In this document: one piece after another, positions 5,609-12,864 of the stretch
How positions within the stretch are numbered: the first letter of the stretch is position 1
Layout of the letters: the number at the start of each line of letters is the position of its first letter
Source: an uncultured Sphingomonadales bacterium
Lineage (GTDB): Bacteria; Pseudomonadota; Alphaproteobacteria; Sphingomonadales; Sphingomonadaceae
DNA length: 12,914 nucleotides
Assembly: GCA_937898535.1 (NCBI GenBank)
Contig: CALDKP010000365.1
Span: 1-12,914 of the forward strand
Direction: 5' to 3'
Made by a program: the position numbers and the translations under genes
Notes under the pieces: generated by a model
Seen by the model: the letters and a program-made list of their open reading frames with translations, nothing else
What the model was told of the DNA's origin: nothing
Databases searched by the model: none

Positions 5609-7765
5609 ATGCGAAGTGTATTTTTGGTCGGTGCAGCCGTTATGATGGCACCGATTTCGTCGGTCGCCATGGCCGCAGATTCAGCCACCGCCGATGCCGC
5701 AGTCAAATTGCCCTATCCGCAGACCAAAACCGTCAATGTCGTCGATGAACAATTCGGCGTGAAGGTTGCGGATCCCTATCGCTGGCTGGAAGATGATGTG
5801 CGCGTCAATCCCGAAGTCGCCGATTGGGTGAAGGCGCAAAATGCTGTCACCGACGCATATTTGGAAACATTACCCGGCAAGAAAGTGCTCGCCGAGCGCA
5901 TGAAGATGCTTTTCGACTATGAGCGCTTTGGCCTTCCTGAAAAAGCCGGTGGCTATTATTTCTTCACAAAGAATGACGGCCTGCAAAACCAATCGGTCTT
6001 GTATGTCCGCAAAGGCCTAACGGGCGCAGACCGTATTTTGATTGACCCCAATCTATGGGCAAAAGACGGCGCCACTGCGCTTGATAGCTGGGTGCCATCG
6101 AACAATGGCAAGCTGCTGGCTTATGCTGTTCAAGATGGCGGTTCAGATTGGCGGACGATTAAAGTCCTCGACACCGTGACCGGCAATGTGCTCGCCGACG
6201 AAATCAACTGGGCAAAATTCACCAACATAAGCTGGGTGGGCAATGACGGGTTTTTATACTCGCGCTTTGCAGAGCCAAAAGAAGGCGCGGCATTCCAGCA
6301 GCTGAATTATAATCAGACCATCTATTACCACAAAATCGGTACGCCCCAGTCGCAAGACAAGGCCATATACGCAACGCCGGACAAGCCCGAATATGGGCAT
6401 AGTGCGCAAGTGACGCATGACGGCAAATGGGCAGTCATTACGACGTCTTCGGGAACCGATGAGAAATATGAACTGCACGTGATGCCACTTGGCAAAAAGC
6501 CAACATGGAAACCGCAACCGCTCGTGACTGGTCTGGAGCATGACTGGGGCCTGATCGAAGGCATGGGCAACACTTTGTGGTTCACCACCAACAAGGACGC
6601 GGCAAAGCTTAAGGTTGTGACGGTTGATCTGGGTGCGAAGGCGCCCGTATTTACCGATGTTATAGCGGAGCGTGCGGAAACATTGTCGCGCGCGCAGATT
6701 GTCGGCAACCGCCTGATCCTTTCATATATCAAAGATGCCAAGTCGATGGCGCTGCTGACAGACCTTGCAGGCCAGCCTGTGCAGGAAATCAAGCTCAGCG
6801 CGATCGGGACGGCCAGTGGCTTTTCAGGAACGCCGGGTGATCCAGAGACATTTTACGGATTCTCCAGCTTTAATCAGCCGGGCGCCGTATATCGTTTCGA
6901 CAGCAAGACGGGTGCTTCGGCGCCGTTCGCGCAGCCGAAGCTAAGCTTCAACCCAGCCGACTTCACGGTTGAGCAAGTGTTTTACCCGTCGAAGGATGGC
7001 ACGAAGATCCCGATGTTCGTCGTGCACAAAAAAGATCTCGATCTGACGAAGGGCGCGCCGACATTGCTCTATTCCTATGGCGGGTTCAACATTTCGCAGA
7101 CGCCCACTTATTCAGCGACGCGCATGGCTTGGTTGCAATCGGGCGGCGTATTCGCCCTCGCCAATATTCGTGGCGGCGGCGAATATGGAAAGCCGTGGCA
7201 TGATGCCGGTCGTTTGATGAACAAACAAAATGTCTTTGACGATTTTGCCGCCGCAGCGGAATATCTTATATCCAGCGGCGTTTCCGCGAAGGGCAAGATT
7301 GCCGTCGAAGGGCGGTCCAATGGCGGACTGCTGATTGGTGCCGTTGTGAACCAGCGTCCTGACTTGTTCGCTGCAGGCCATGCCGCAGTGGGCGTGATGG
7401 ATATGGTGCGCTTCGACCGTTTCACCGCTGGCCGTTATTGGGTCGATGACTATGGCTACCCCAGCAAGGAAGCCGACTTTAAAATGCAGATGACCTATTC
7501 ACCCTATCACAACATCAAATCGGGCGTCGAATATCCAGCGGTCATTGTCTCGACCGCGGATACCGACGACCGTGTGGTTCCGGGGCATAGCTTCAAATAT
7601 ATCTCCGCCTTGCAAGCTGCAGAGACCGGCAACAAGCCCAAGATCATCCGCATCGAAAGCCGTGCGGGCCATGGTTCAGGCAAGCCAACCGACAAGGTTA
7701 TTGACGAATATTCGGACATTTATGCGTTTCTCGCGAAATGGACGGGGCTGACCCTCACCGAATAA
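5609..7765 (+). CDS. Exported prolyl oligopeptidase (S9A family serine peptidase)
   Basis: The 718-residue product is a prolyl oligopeptidase that cleaves short peptides after proline. MRSVFLVGAAVMMAPISSVAMA is a signal peptide with likely cleavage after residue 22, so the enzyme is periplasmic. The N-terminal beta-propeller part begins with the family motif VADPYRWLEDD. The C-terminal alpha/beta-hydrolase part shows LLYSYGGFN, NIRGGGEYG, the nucleophile box GRSNGG with S570, TADTDDRVVPGHS with D653, and RAGHGSGK with H688, giving a complete triad. GGGGA (5595-5599) is 9 nt before ATG 5609; an ATG at 5601 is out of frame and opens only a 14-codon frame. It may serve peptide scavenging. Any link to the upstream regulator is only positional. 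Confidence 0.95.
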   Translation: MRSVFLVGAAVMMAPISSVAMAADSATADAAVKLPYPQTKTVNVVDEQFGVKVADPYRWLEDDVRVNPEVADWVKAQNAVTDAYLETLPGKKVLAERMKMLFDYERFGLPEKAGGYYFFTKNDGLQNQSVLYVRKGLTGADRILIDPNLWAKDGATALDSWVPSNNGKLLAYAVQDGGSDWRTIKVLDTVTGNVLADEINWAKFTNISWVGNDGFLYSRFAEPKEGAAFQQLNYNQTIYYHKIGTPQSQDKAIYATPDKPEYGHSAQVTHDGKWAVITTSSGTDEKYELHVMPLGKKPTWKPQPLVTGLEHDWGLIEGMGNTLWFTTNKDAAKLKVVTVDLGAKAPVFTDVIAERAETLSRAQIVGNRLILSYIKDAKSMALLTDLAGQPVQEIKLSAIGTASGFSGTPGDPETFYGFSSFNQPGAVYRFDSKTGASAPFAQPKLSFNPADFTVEQVFYPSKDGTKIPMFVVHKKDLDLTKGAPTLLYSYGGFNISQTPTYSATRMAWLQSGGVFALANIRGGGEYGKPWHDAGRLMNKQNVFDDFAAAAEYLISSGVSAKGKIAVEGRSNGGLLIGAVVNQRPDLFAAGHAAVGVMDMVRFDRFTAGRYWVDDYGYPSKEADFKMQMTYSPYHNIKSGVEYPAVIVSTADTDDRVVPGHSFKYISALQAAETGNKPKIIRIESRAGHGSGKPTDKVIDEYSDIYAFLAKWTGLTLTE

Positions 7766-7794
7766 TTGTTCATGAAAGTGGCAATTTAGATGAA

Positions 7795-7823
7795 CGGATG
7801 CTGACAAGTCAATTCAGCATCCG
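7795..7823. repeat. Perfect 10-bp inverted repeat downstream of the peptidase gene
   Basis: CGGATGCTGA (7795-7804) and TCAGCATCCG (7814-7823) form a 10-bp stem with a 9-nt loop, 29 bp after the stop. There is no T-run on the plus strand. It may be a Rho-independent-like end without a U-tract, a stability hairpin, or an operator for the next gene. The rest of the 7766-7891 gap shows only a weak -35-like TTGCTC (7843-7848). Confidence 0.55.
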
Positions 7824-7891
7824 GACAACCCGAATCGCATATTTGCTCTCCATCGGCACAGAATAGCTGCGCTGGTTCAAGGAGAACGAAG

Positions 7892-8461
7892 ATGAATTTC
7901 ATGACCAAAACTTTGCTTGGCGCGGGAGCTGCTGCTGCAGCTTTGGTGAGTGTAGCCGTTCCCGCCCAAGCGCGTGATCGCCATGACCGCAACCGCGACC
8001 GTGATAGCATAAGTGCCGGCGAGATTATTGCTGGAGCGGTCGTGCTCGGTGGTCTTGCCGCTGTGCTTTCAAGCGGCAACAATGGCCGCAACGATCGCCG
8101 CGGTTATGATGACCGTTATGATGATAACCGCGCGGGCTATAATTACGACATTCGCAACGGCAGCGGCCGCGCTGCGGTTAACCAGTGCGTCGCCAGCGTT
8201 GAACGTTGGGCCAATGGCTATAGCCGTTCAGACGTCACGCAAGTGCGCAGCATCGAACGGACGCGTTTTGGCTATCGGGTCCAAGGCAATGTCGTTGTTC
8301 AAGACGGCGGACGTGGCCGTTACGAGAATAACTATTATGGCAATGACCGATTTGGCGGCAACGCGTACCAGCGCGGTTACGACAAGGGCCGCTTCACCTG
8401 CTTTGTAGAACGTGGCCGCGTGGTCGACATCAACTATCGCGGACTGGAACAGTGGCGCTGA
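7892..8461 (+). CDS. Small exported Arg/Asn/Gly-rich protein, function unknown
   Basis: The 189-residue product has a clear signal peptide (MNFMTKTLLGAGAAAAALVSVAVPAQA, cleavage near residue 27). It is followed by a highly charged stretch DRHDRNRDRD, a hydrophobic segment at about 43-60 (GEIIAGAVVLGGLAAVLSSG), and a low-complexity Arg/Asp/Tyr/Asn region (65-95). The C-terminal part (about 95-189) looks folded and has the protein's only two cysteines, C99 and C170, which could form one disulfide in the periplasm. Similar basic, repetitive exported proteins are common in sphingomonads, but I know no function for them. AAGGAG (7879-7884) is 7 nt before the ATG, which favours 7892 over the in-frame ATG at 7901. 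A terminator follows, so it is probably monocistronic. Confidence 0.85.
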   Translation: MNFMTKTLLGAGAAAAALVSVAVPAQARDRHDRNRDRDSISAGEIIAGAVVLGGLAAVLSSGNNGRNDRRGYDDRYDDNRAGYNYDIRNGSGRAAVNQCVASVERWANGYSRSDVTQVRSIERTRFGYRVQGNVVVQDGGRGRYENNYYGNDRFGGNAYQRGYDKGRFTCFVERGRVVDINYRGLEQWR

Positions 8462-8486
8462 ATGTTTACATATGCGTGGGTACAAT

Positions 8487-8525
8487 GAGGCTCAGTCTGG
8501 AGACAGGCTGAGCCTCTTGTCATTT
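8487..8525 (+). terminator. Terminator-like hairpin after the small exported protein gene
   Basis: GAGGCTCAGTCTG (8487-8499) pairs with CAGGCTGAGCCTC (8504-8516), a 13-bp stem with one G-U pair and a GAGA (GNRA) tetraloop. TTGTCATTT follows, an interrupted T-run. The stem is very strong and placed 26 bp after the stop. Confidence 0.75.
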
Positions 8526-8605
8526 CGGTGCCGCGATATTCGCGGGACCGACTGCAAAGGCTGGCTTTGCTTGCCACAATCCTAAAAACGCGCCACAGTC
8601 GCCTT

Positions 8606-8827
8606 ATGGCAAATATCCTCGCATTTCTGTTTGGCCTTATTGCACTTTTGCTGGCCATCATCGGGGTCATCCCCTTGCTTGGATGGCTGAACTGGCTCAT
8701 TATTTTGATCGCTGGCGTCGGCGCGGCCTTTGGCTTCGCTTCGGAAAAGGACAGCGGTCGGAACTTCTGCCTCGTCGTCGTGGCCATTTGCGCACTGCGC
8801 CTCTGGATCGGCGGCGGGATCATCTGA
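8606..8827 (+). CDS. Small hydrophobic membrane protein, function unknown
   Basis: The 73-residue product is almost entirely membrane helices, at about 4-22, 26-44 and 53-71, with a short polar loop SEKDSGRNF (46-54). The pattern LLLAIIGVIPLLGWLNWLIILIAGVGAAFGF and the GGGII end resemble a short hydrophobic protein family I have seen in many bacteria without assigned function. The frame is open from 8528, but the 26 extra residues (Arg-rich) do not fit that family, so ATG 8606 is preferred. There is no Shine-Dalgarno sequence before it, so translation may start in an unusual way. It ends 27 bp before the rarD start, so the two could be cotranscribed. The 8526-8605 stretch upstream holds no clear promoter. 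Confidence 0.72.
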   Translation: MANILAFLFGLIALLLAIIGVIPLLGWLNWLIILIAGVGAAFGFASEKDSGRNFCLVVVAICALRLWIGGGII

Positions 8828-8854
8828 TCCCCACGCGAAGGCTTGGCGAAACAC

Positions 8855-9751
8855 ATGACAGACAAATCTGAAACCGCGCAGCCAAGTGGCTTGCCTTATG
8901 CCCTGTCGGCATATCTCATCTGGGGCTTCGTCCCGGTTTATTTCAAGCTGCTGAGCCATGTCTCGCCAATCGCGGTCGTTGCCCAGCGCGTCTTGTGGTC
9001 CATTCCGCTACTGCTGGTCATTATGGCCTTTCGCAAACAGCTTGGCGAATATGCCGCCATTTTCCGCCACAAGGCGCATCTGCGCAATTTGCTCGCCTCT
9101 GCTACGTTGGTCGCCATTAACTGGCTGATCTACATTTGGGCCGTTTCCACGGACCATATTTTGGCCGCGAGCCTTGGCTATTATCTCAATCCCTTGGTGA
9201 ACGTCCTGCTGGGGCGTCTGTTTTTAGGGGAACGATTGCGGCCGCTTCAGATGGTCGCCGTTGCCGTCGCCGCCATTGGCGTTGCTATCCTCATCGGTGA
9301 TGCGCTCGATACCTTATGGGTGTCGATATCGCTCGCTTTAAGCTTTGGCCTCTATGGCCTTATCCGCAAGATTACCCCCGTTGGCTCTGTTCCCGGCCTT
9401 GCGACCGAGACGACATTACTCGCACCGCTGGCATTGGGTGCGGTGCTCTATTTCGCGCACGTTGGCGGCGGCGGATTTGGGGATGATGTGACGACGTCGG
9501 TGCTTTTGATATTGGCAGGTGCGGTCACTGCCATCCCGTTGCTGATGTTCGCGACCGCCGCCCGCCGGATGAGCTATACCAGCCTGGGCTTTGTGCAATA
9601 TACGGCACCGTCCATCGCGTTCCTGCTGGGTGTGTTCGTGTACGGCGAACCATTAAGCACGACGAAGTTGGCGTGCTTCATCCTGATCTGGTTCAGTATC
9701 GCGATTTTCTGTGCGGACGCGATTAAAACCTACAGGGCCTCAAAAGCTTAG
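8855..9751 (+). CDS. rarD: RarD-type EamA permease (DMT superfamily transporter)
   Basis: RarD belongs to the drug/metabolite transporter superfamily in the inner membrane; the name comes from a chloramphenicol-sensitivity link and the substrate is not established. The 298-residue product (E. coli 296) has about ten helices. It shows typical RarD segments: SAYLIWGFVPVYFKLL, QRVLWSIPLL, NWLIYIWAVSTDHILAASLGYYLNPLVNVLLG, FLGERLRPLQ, ALSFGLYGLIRK, and YTSLGFVQYTAPSIAFLLGVFVYGE. A TTG at 8843 in the same frame would add four residues, but GAAGG (8837-8841) is only 1 nt from it. The ATG at 8855 is preferred, although its Shine-Dalgarno is poor. The gene converges with pyrC, with 9 bp between the stop codons. 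Confidence 0.93.
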   Translation: MTDKSETAQPSGLPYALSAYLIWGFVPVYFKLLSHVSPIAVVAQRVLWSIPLLLVIMAFRKQLGEYAAIFRHKAHLRNLLASATLVAINWLIYIWAVSTDHILAASLGYYLNPLVNVLLGRLFLGERLRPLQMVAVAVAAIGVAILIGDALDTLWVSISLALSFGLYGLIRKITPVGSVPGLATETTLLAPLALGAVLYFAHVGGGGFGDDVTTSVLLILAGAVTAIPLLMFATAARRMSYTSLGFVQYTAPSIAFLLGVFVYGEPLSTTKLACFILIWFSIAIFCADAIKTYRASKA

Positions 9752-9766
9752 GTACTGACCCTAAGC
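9742..9766 (-). terminator. Short terminator of pyrC containing both convergent stop codons
   Basis: GCTTAGG (9746-9752) and CCTAAGC (9760-9766) form a 7-bp stem with a 7-nt loop. Read on the minus strand it is followed by TTTT (complement of 9742-9745), a minimal intrinsic terminator for pyrC. The stem holds the rarD TAG (9749-9751) and the pyrC TAG (complement of 9761-9763). No T-run exists on the plus strand. Confidence 0.5.
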
Positions 9767-10804
9767 CTTCAGACGCCAGCGCAATGTTTCCCCTGCGTGG
9801 AACGGAACGACATTAAGCCCTTCAAGCGCAAGCAGCTCGGGCACGACGATGTCCGCGCGTTCCATCGTTATGCGCTCCTCGTTCAATGGCAGGCCGTAGA
9901 AACGTGGGCCGTTTTCCGAAGCAAAGGCCTCAAATCTGTCCAGCGCGCCTTCTTCTTCAAAGACGGCGGCGTAGCTTTCCAATGCGAAGGGCGCGTTGAA
10001 TATTCCGGCGCACCCGCAGGCGCTTTCCTTGGCAGATTTGTCATGCGGCGCACTGTCGGTGCCGAGGAAATATTTTTCGCTGCCCGATGTCGCAGCCTTG
10101 CGAAGTGCAAGCCGGTGTATTTCACGTTTGGCGACTGGCAGGCAGTAGGCATGCGGACGGATGCCGCCTGTAAACATGGCATTGCGGTTGATGTGCAAAT
10201 GTTGCGGCGTGATGGTCGCTGCGACGTTGGAACCGCTGGCATCTACAAAAGCAACAGCGTCTGCGGTGGTGATATGTTCAAACACGATCTTGAGCTCAGG
10301 CAGGTCGCGGACCAGCGTCGACAGCGTCCGTTCAATGAACACAGCCTCACGGTCAAAGATATCGACATGCGATTCTGTGACTTCGCCATGGATCAGCAAT
10401 GGCATCCCGATCCGCGCCATATGCTCCAGCGCCGGCATGATGTTGGCTACGCTGGTAACGCCGTGCGCGCTTCCGGTGGTGGCATGCGCGGGGTATAGCT
10501 TTGCCGCTGTAAACACACCTTCGGCGTGACCGCGCGCCAGTTCATTGCCATCGGTTGCGTCGGTAAGATAGGCCGTCATAAGCGGCGTGAACGTGATGCC
10601 TTCGGGCACCGCCGCCAAAATCCGGTCGCGATAGGCCGCGCAGGCTTCAACCGTCGTTACAGGTGGCGACAAATTGGGCATGACAATCGCGCGCGCAAAC
10701 TGTTTTGCTGTGAAGGGCACCACGCTGCGCATCGCTGCGCCGTCGCGAAAATGGAGATGCCAATCATCAGGGCGGCGGATGGAAAGAATCGTCTGGTCGG
10801 TCAT
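9761..10804 (-). CDS. pyrC: Dihydroorotase (PyrC, homodimeric type)
   Basis: PyrC is a cytoplasmic zinc enzyme that interconverts N-carbamoyl-L-aspartate and dihydroorotate, the third step of pyrimidine synthesis. The 347-residue product matches E. coli PyrC (348) with the same numbering for every metal ligand: H16 and H18 in DDWHLHFRD, the carboxylated lysine K102 in AAKLYPAHATT, H139 in LLIHGE, H177 in FEHITT, and D250 in GTDSAPH. The mobile substrate-side stretch AFALESYAAVF is also recognisable. AAGGGA (10809-10814, minus strand) is 4 nt before the ATG. It is divergent from ygfZ with only 38 bp between the starts, so the two promoters must overlap the coding regions or each other. A long open frame on the opposite strand (9797-10498) is a shadow. 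Confidence 0.97.
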   Translation of the reverse strand: MTDQTILSIRRPDDWHLHFRDGAAMRSVVPFTAKQFARAIVMPNLSPPVTTVEACAAYRDRILAAVPEGITFTPLMTAYLTDATDGNELARGHAEGVFTAAKLYPAHATTGSAHGVTSVANIMPALEHMARIGMPLLIHGEVTESHVDIFDREAVFIERTLSTLVRDLPELKIVFEHITTADAVAFVDASGSNVAATITPQHLHINRNAMFTGGIRPHAYCLPVAKREIHRLALRKAATSGSEKYFLGTDSAPHDKSAKESACGCAGIFNAPFALESYAAVFEEEGALDRFEAFASENGPRFYGLPLNEERITMERADIVVPELLALEGLNVVPFHAGETLRWRLKA

Positions 10805-10842
10805 GGCTTCCCTTTAAGCGCCTCTCCCCCTATCTGTCACCT

Positions 10843-11565
10843 ATGCCAAACACCCGTCTATTCGACCGCTGCGTTATCCGTCTGTCGCCCACTGAGGCAA
10901 ATGAAGATGTCCGCCAATTTTTGCAGGGGCTGGTGACTCAGGATACCACGGCAGAGATGCCCTTATGGGCGGGCCTGCTGAGCCCGCAGGGAAAGGCGCT
11001 GTTCGATTTCATCCTGTGGGCCGACGGCAATGATGTCCTCATTGATTGCGAAGGCGCGCAAGCAGACACATTGGTCCGCCGCCTGTCCATGTACCGGTTA
11101 CGCCGGAAAATCGCCATTGCCATTGATCCGACATGCGGCGTGTTCTGGAAAGGCGAAGGCAGCGCAGATCCGCGCCACCCGGAACTCGGGACACGCTGGC
11201 TGGGCGCCCCGGCCGACGATGATGTTGATGCGAGTGCCGCCTATCGCGCGCATCGGCTTGGGCTGGGCATCACCGAGGGCGTAAATGAACTGGGCAGCGA
11301 ACAGACGTTGTGGCTTGAGGCCAATGCCGTCGAACTGAACGGGGTATCATTCACCAAGGGATGCTATGTCGGGCAGGAGAATACCGCGCGCATGAACTGG
11401 CGGCAGAAGGTGAATCGACGGCTGGTGGTCGTCCCGTTGGCGCAAGCTGACGAGAGCCGCCAGCGGTGCGTTTATATGGACCTTGGCAAATCGGTGGAGT
11501 TGCGCCGCGTAGAAGATTTGACGGTGCTTGTTCTGCCGGACTGGCAGCGCGCTGCGCTCGGTTAA
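10843..11565 (+). CDS. ygfZ: YgfZ/GcvT-like folate-binding protein (iron-sulfur cluster maintenance)
   Basis: YgfZ (IBA57 in mitochondria) is a tetrahydrofolate-binding member of the GcvT fold that supports some iron-sulfur enzymes. The 240-residue product shows the opening folate-binding pattern FLQGLVTQDTT and AGLLSPQGKALFDFILW, RLSMYRLRRKIAI, ITEGVNELG, and the signature KGCYVGQENTARMNWRQKVNRRL with the conserved cysteine at C174. It is shorter than E. coli YgfZ (about 326), as in other alphaproteobacteria. There is no Shine-Dalgarno sequence before ATG 10843. TATCTG at 10831-10836 would place the transcription start at or close to the ATG, so the mRNA may be leaderless. Its TAA overlaps the stop of the convergent rlpA-like gene by 4 bp. 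Confidence 0.9.
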   Translation: MPNTRLFDRCVIRLSPTEANEDVRQFLQGLVTQDTTAEMPLWAGLLSPQGKALFDFILWADGNDVLIDCEGAQADTLVRRLSMYRLRRKIAIAIDPTCGVFWKGEGSADPRHPELGTRWLGAPADDDVDASAAYRAHRLGLGITEGVNELGSEQTLWLEANAVELNGVSFTKGCYVGQENTARMNWRQKVNRRLVVVPLAQADESRQRCVYMDLGKSVELRRVEDLTVLVLPDWQRAALG

Positions 11566-11927
11566 TCGAGCAACTCCAGCTTAACCTTCGCGGTCCCGCT
11601 GCGGTGCATTCCGATCTGTTTGGCCGCAGCATAAGATATATCCATGATGCGTGATTTGCTCCACGGTCCGCGGTCGTTAACCCGCACGATGACTTCCTGA
11701 CCATTGGCCAGATTGGTGACCGCCACCCGGGTGCCAAAGGATAAGGTCCTGTGCGCCGCCGTCATCGCGTTTGGATCAAAGCGCTCACCACTGGCCGTAC
11801 GATTGCCGCTGAGTTCAGCACCATAATAGCTGGCCAATCCCGTGCCGATGTCGACACGGCTGTCGCCAGCTTGCGCCAAAACGGGCAAGGCGATGATCGC
11901 GAGCGCCAGATAGTTACGTTTGTGCAT
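11562..11927 (-). CDS. RlpA-like double-psi beta-barrel protein without SPOR domain
   Basis: RlpA proteins are septal or cell-envelope proteins, and in some species lytic transglycosylases acting on denuded glycan. The 121-residue product has a signal peptide (MHKRNYLALAIIALPVLAQA, cleavage near 20) with no lipobox cysteine, so it is exported but not a lipoprotein. The DPBB domain fills the rest: GLASYYGAELSGNRTASGERF (30-50), TAAHRTLSFGTRVAVTN (56-72), IVRVNDRGPWSKSRIMDIS (80-98), AAKQIGM. The C-terminal SPOR domain of RlpA is missing. A longer frame starts at 12071 inside gyrB, but the start at 11927 has the signal peptide and a very strong Shine-Dalgarno. It lies 82 bp downstream of gyrB in the same direction, and its stop overlaps that of ygfZ. 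Confidence 0.88.
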   Translation of the reverse strand: MHKRNYLALAIIALPVLAQAGDSRVDIGTGLASYYGAELSGNRTASGERFDPNAMTAAHRTLSFGTRVAVTNLANGQEVIVRVNDRGPWSKSRIMDISYAAAKQIGMHRSGTAKVKLELLD

Positions 11928-11938
11928 AAACCTCCCCC
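11925..11938 (-). promoter_or_regulatory. Strong Shine-Dalgarno fixing the RlpA-like start
   Basis: GGGGGAGG (11931-11938, minus strand) is 3 nt before the ATG whose complement is 11925-11927. This short spacing and strong match, followed at once by a signal peptide, decide against the 48-residue longer frame. Confidence 0.75.
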
Positions 11939-12009
11939 AAGGCGTGCGGGCTACAGTAAGCGTCGCACACTTCCAATTGTCGAAACGATAGTTTGCACAG
12001 ACTTTGCGC

Positions 12010-12864
12010 TCAAACGTCCAGATTGGCGACGTTAAGCGCGTTTTCGACAATGAAATCACGCCGTGGCTCAACCACTTCGCCCATCAGCTTGGTGAAGATA
12101 TCGTCCGCAAGGTCGGCCTGGTCAATTTCAACACGCAGCAGCGACCGGTGATTGGGGTCGAGCGTCGTTTCCCACAATTGCTCCGCATTCATTTCGCCAA
12201 GACCCTTGTAGCGTGAAATCGATAGGCCCTTTCGCCCGGCGGCGAGTATGGCCTCAAGCAATTCCGATGGACGCGTGATCGCGCCTTTATTGCCTACACT
12301 GACGGCTGTCGTTGCGCGCTTGGCTTGGTCGCCAACGGCATCAGCTGCTTCTGCGTCACCGTCTGCTTCGATGTCTTCGGCGGCATCTGCTGCTGCAGCG
12401 GCAGTGACCTTCACCAATCGGGCAGGGGTCTCGTAACTGGCGGTTTCTTCGCTGGCGAGCTTGTGCAGCTTGCGGGCTTCTGCCGACATTAGGAATGCCG
12501 CGTCGATGATGTGGTGATCGGTTACACCGCGCCATAAGCGTTCGAAGTGATACCCACCGTCTTCGGACACGCGGCCGGACCATTTGCCCTCGACATCCTG
12601 CGCACCCATCCATGCGGCAGCCTTGGCCACCGCAGCAGCGCGGTCAGTTGCCTCGGGGTCAAGCGCGCCTGTGAGCGCCATGGCCTCAACAATTGTGGGG
12701 TCGTAGCGGCGGGGCACAAATGCCATCAGGCTACGCATCCGGCGCGCATGGTCGACCAATGCGCCCAAATCGGCGCCTGCGCGTTGTCCGCCGGCACCTT
12801 CAAGCACAACGCCGCCAAGGCCCAATTCCGCAAGATGGTCGTCGAGCGCCTTGTCGTCCTTAAC
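12010..12864 (-). CDS. gyrB: DNA gyrase subunit B, C-terminal part (5' end missing)
   Basis: GyrB is the ATPase and TOPRIM subunit of DNA gyrase. The visible 284 residues are the C-terminal third. The first real residues, VKDDKALDDHL, correspond to the IKDDEAMDQ region of E. coli GyrB. Next comes the extra domain that Gram-negative gyrases have within the TOPRIM region, with WSGRVSEDGGYHFERLWRGVTDHH and FLMSAEARKL. An alanine-rich acidic stretch of about 33 residues (12307-12405) follows. The end is classical: RKGLSISRYKGLGEMNAEQLWETTLDPNHRSLLRVEI, TKLMGEVVEPRRDFIVENAL, and NVANLDV. The reading frame continues past 12864, but those codons come from sequencing adapter, so the gene is cut by the contig end. 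Confidence 0.96.
   Translation of the reverse strand, partial: VKDDKALDDHLAELGLGGVVLEGAGGQRAGADLGALVDHARRMRSLMAFVPRRYDPTIVEAMALTGALDPEATDRAAAVAKAAAWMGAQDVEGKWSGRVSEDGGYHFERLWRGVTDHHIIDAAFLMSAEARKLHKLASEETASYETPARLVKVTAAAAADAAEDIEADGDAEAADAVGDQAKRATTAVSVGNKGAITRPSELLEAILAAGRKGLSISRYKGLGEMNAEQLWETTLDPNHRSLLRVEIDQADLADDIFTKLMGEVVEPRRDFIVENALNVANLDV

Noticed and set aside
8528..8605. Longer form of the small membrane protein starting at 8528
   Set aside because: It begins directly at the terminator of the previous gene, adds Arg-rich residues unlike the family, and has no Shine-Dalgarno.
9797..10498. 233-codon open frame on the plus strand inside pyrC
   Set aside because: It is antisense to a gene with all metal ligands of PyrC. 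The composition is that of a shadow frame with no recognisable domain and no Shine-Dalgarno.
11928..12071. Longer RlpA-like protein starting at 12071
   Set aside because: It would overlap gyrB, place 48 non-secretory residues before a clear signal peptide, and ignore the strong Shine-Dalgarno at 11931-11938.
1..12864. Insertion sequence, prophage, CRISPR array or defence island
   Set aside because: No transposase, integrase, phage or Cas-like protein, no repeat-spacer pattern, and no terminal repeats were seen; the gene content is mostly core genome.
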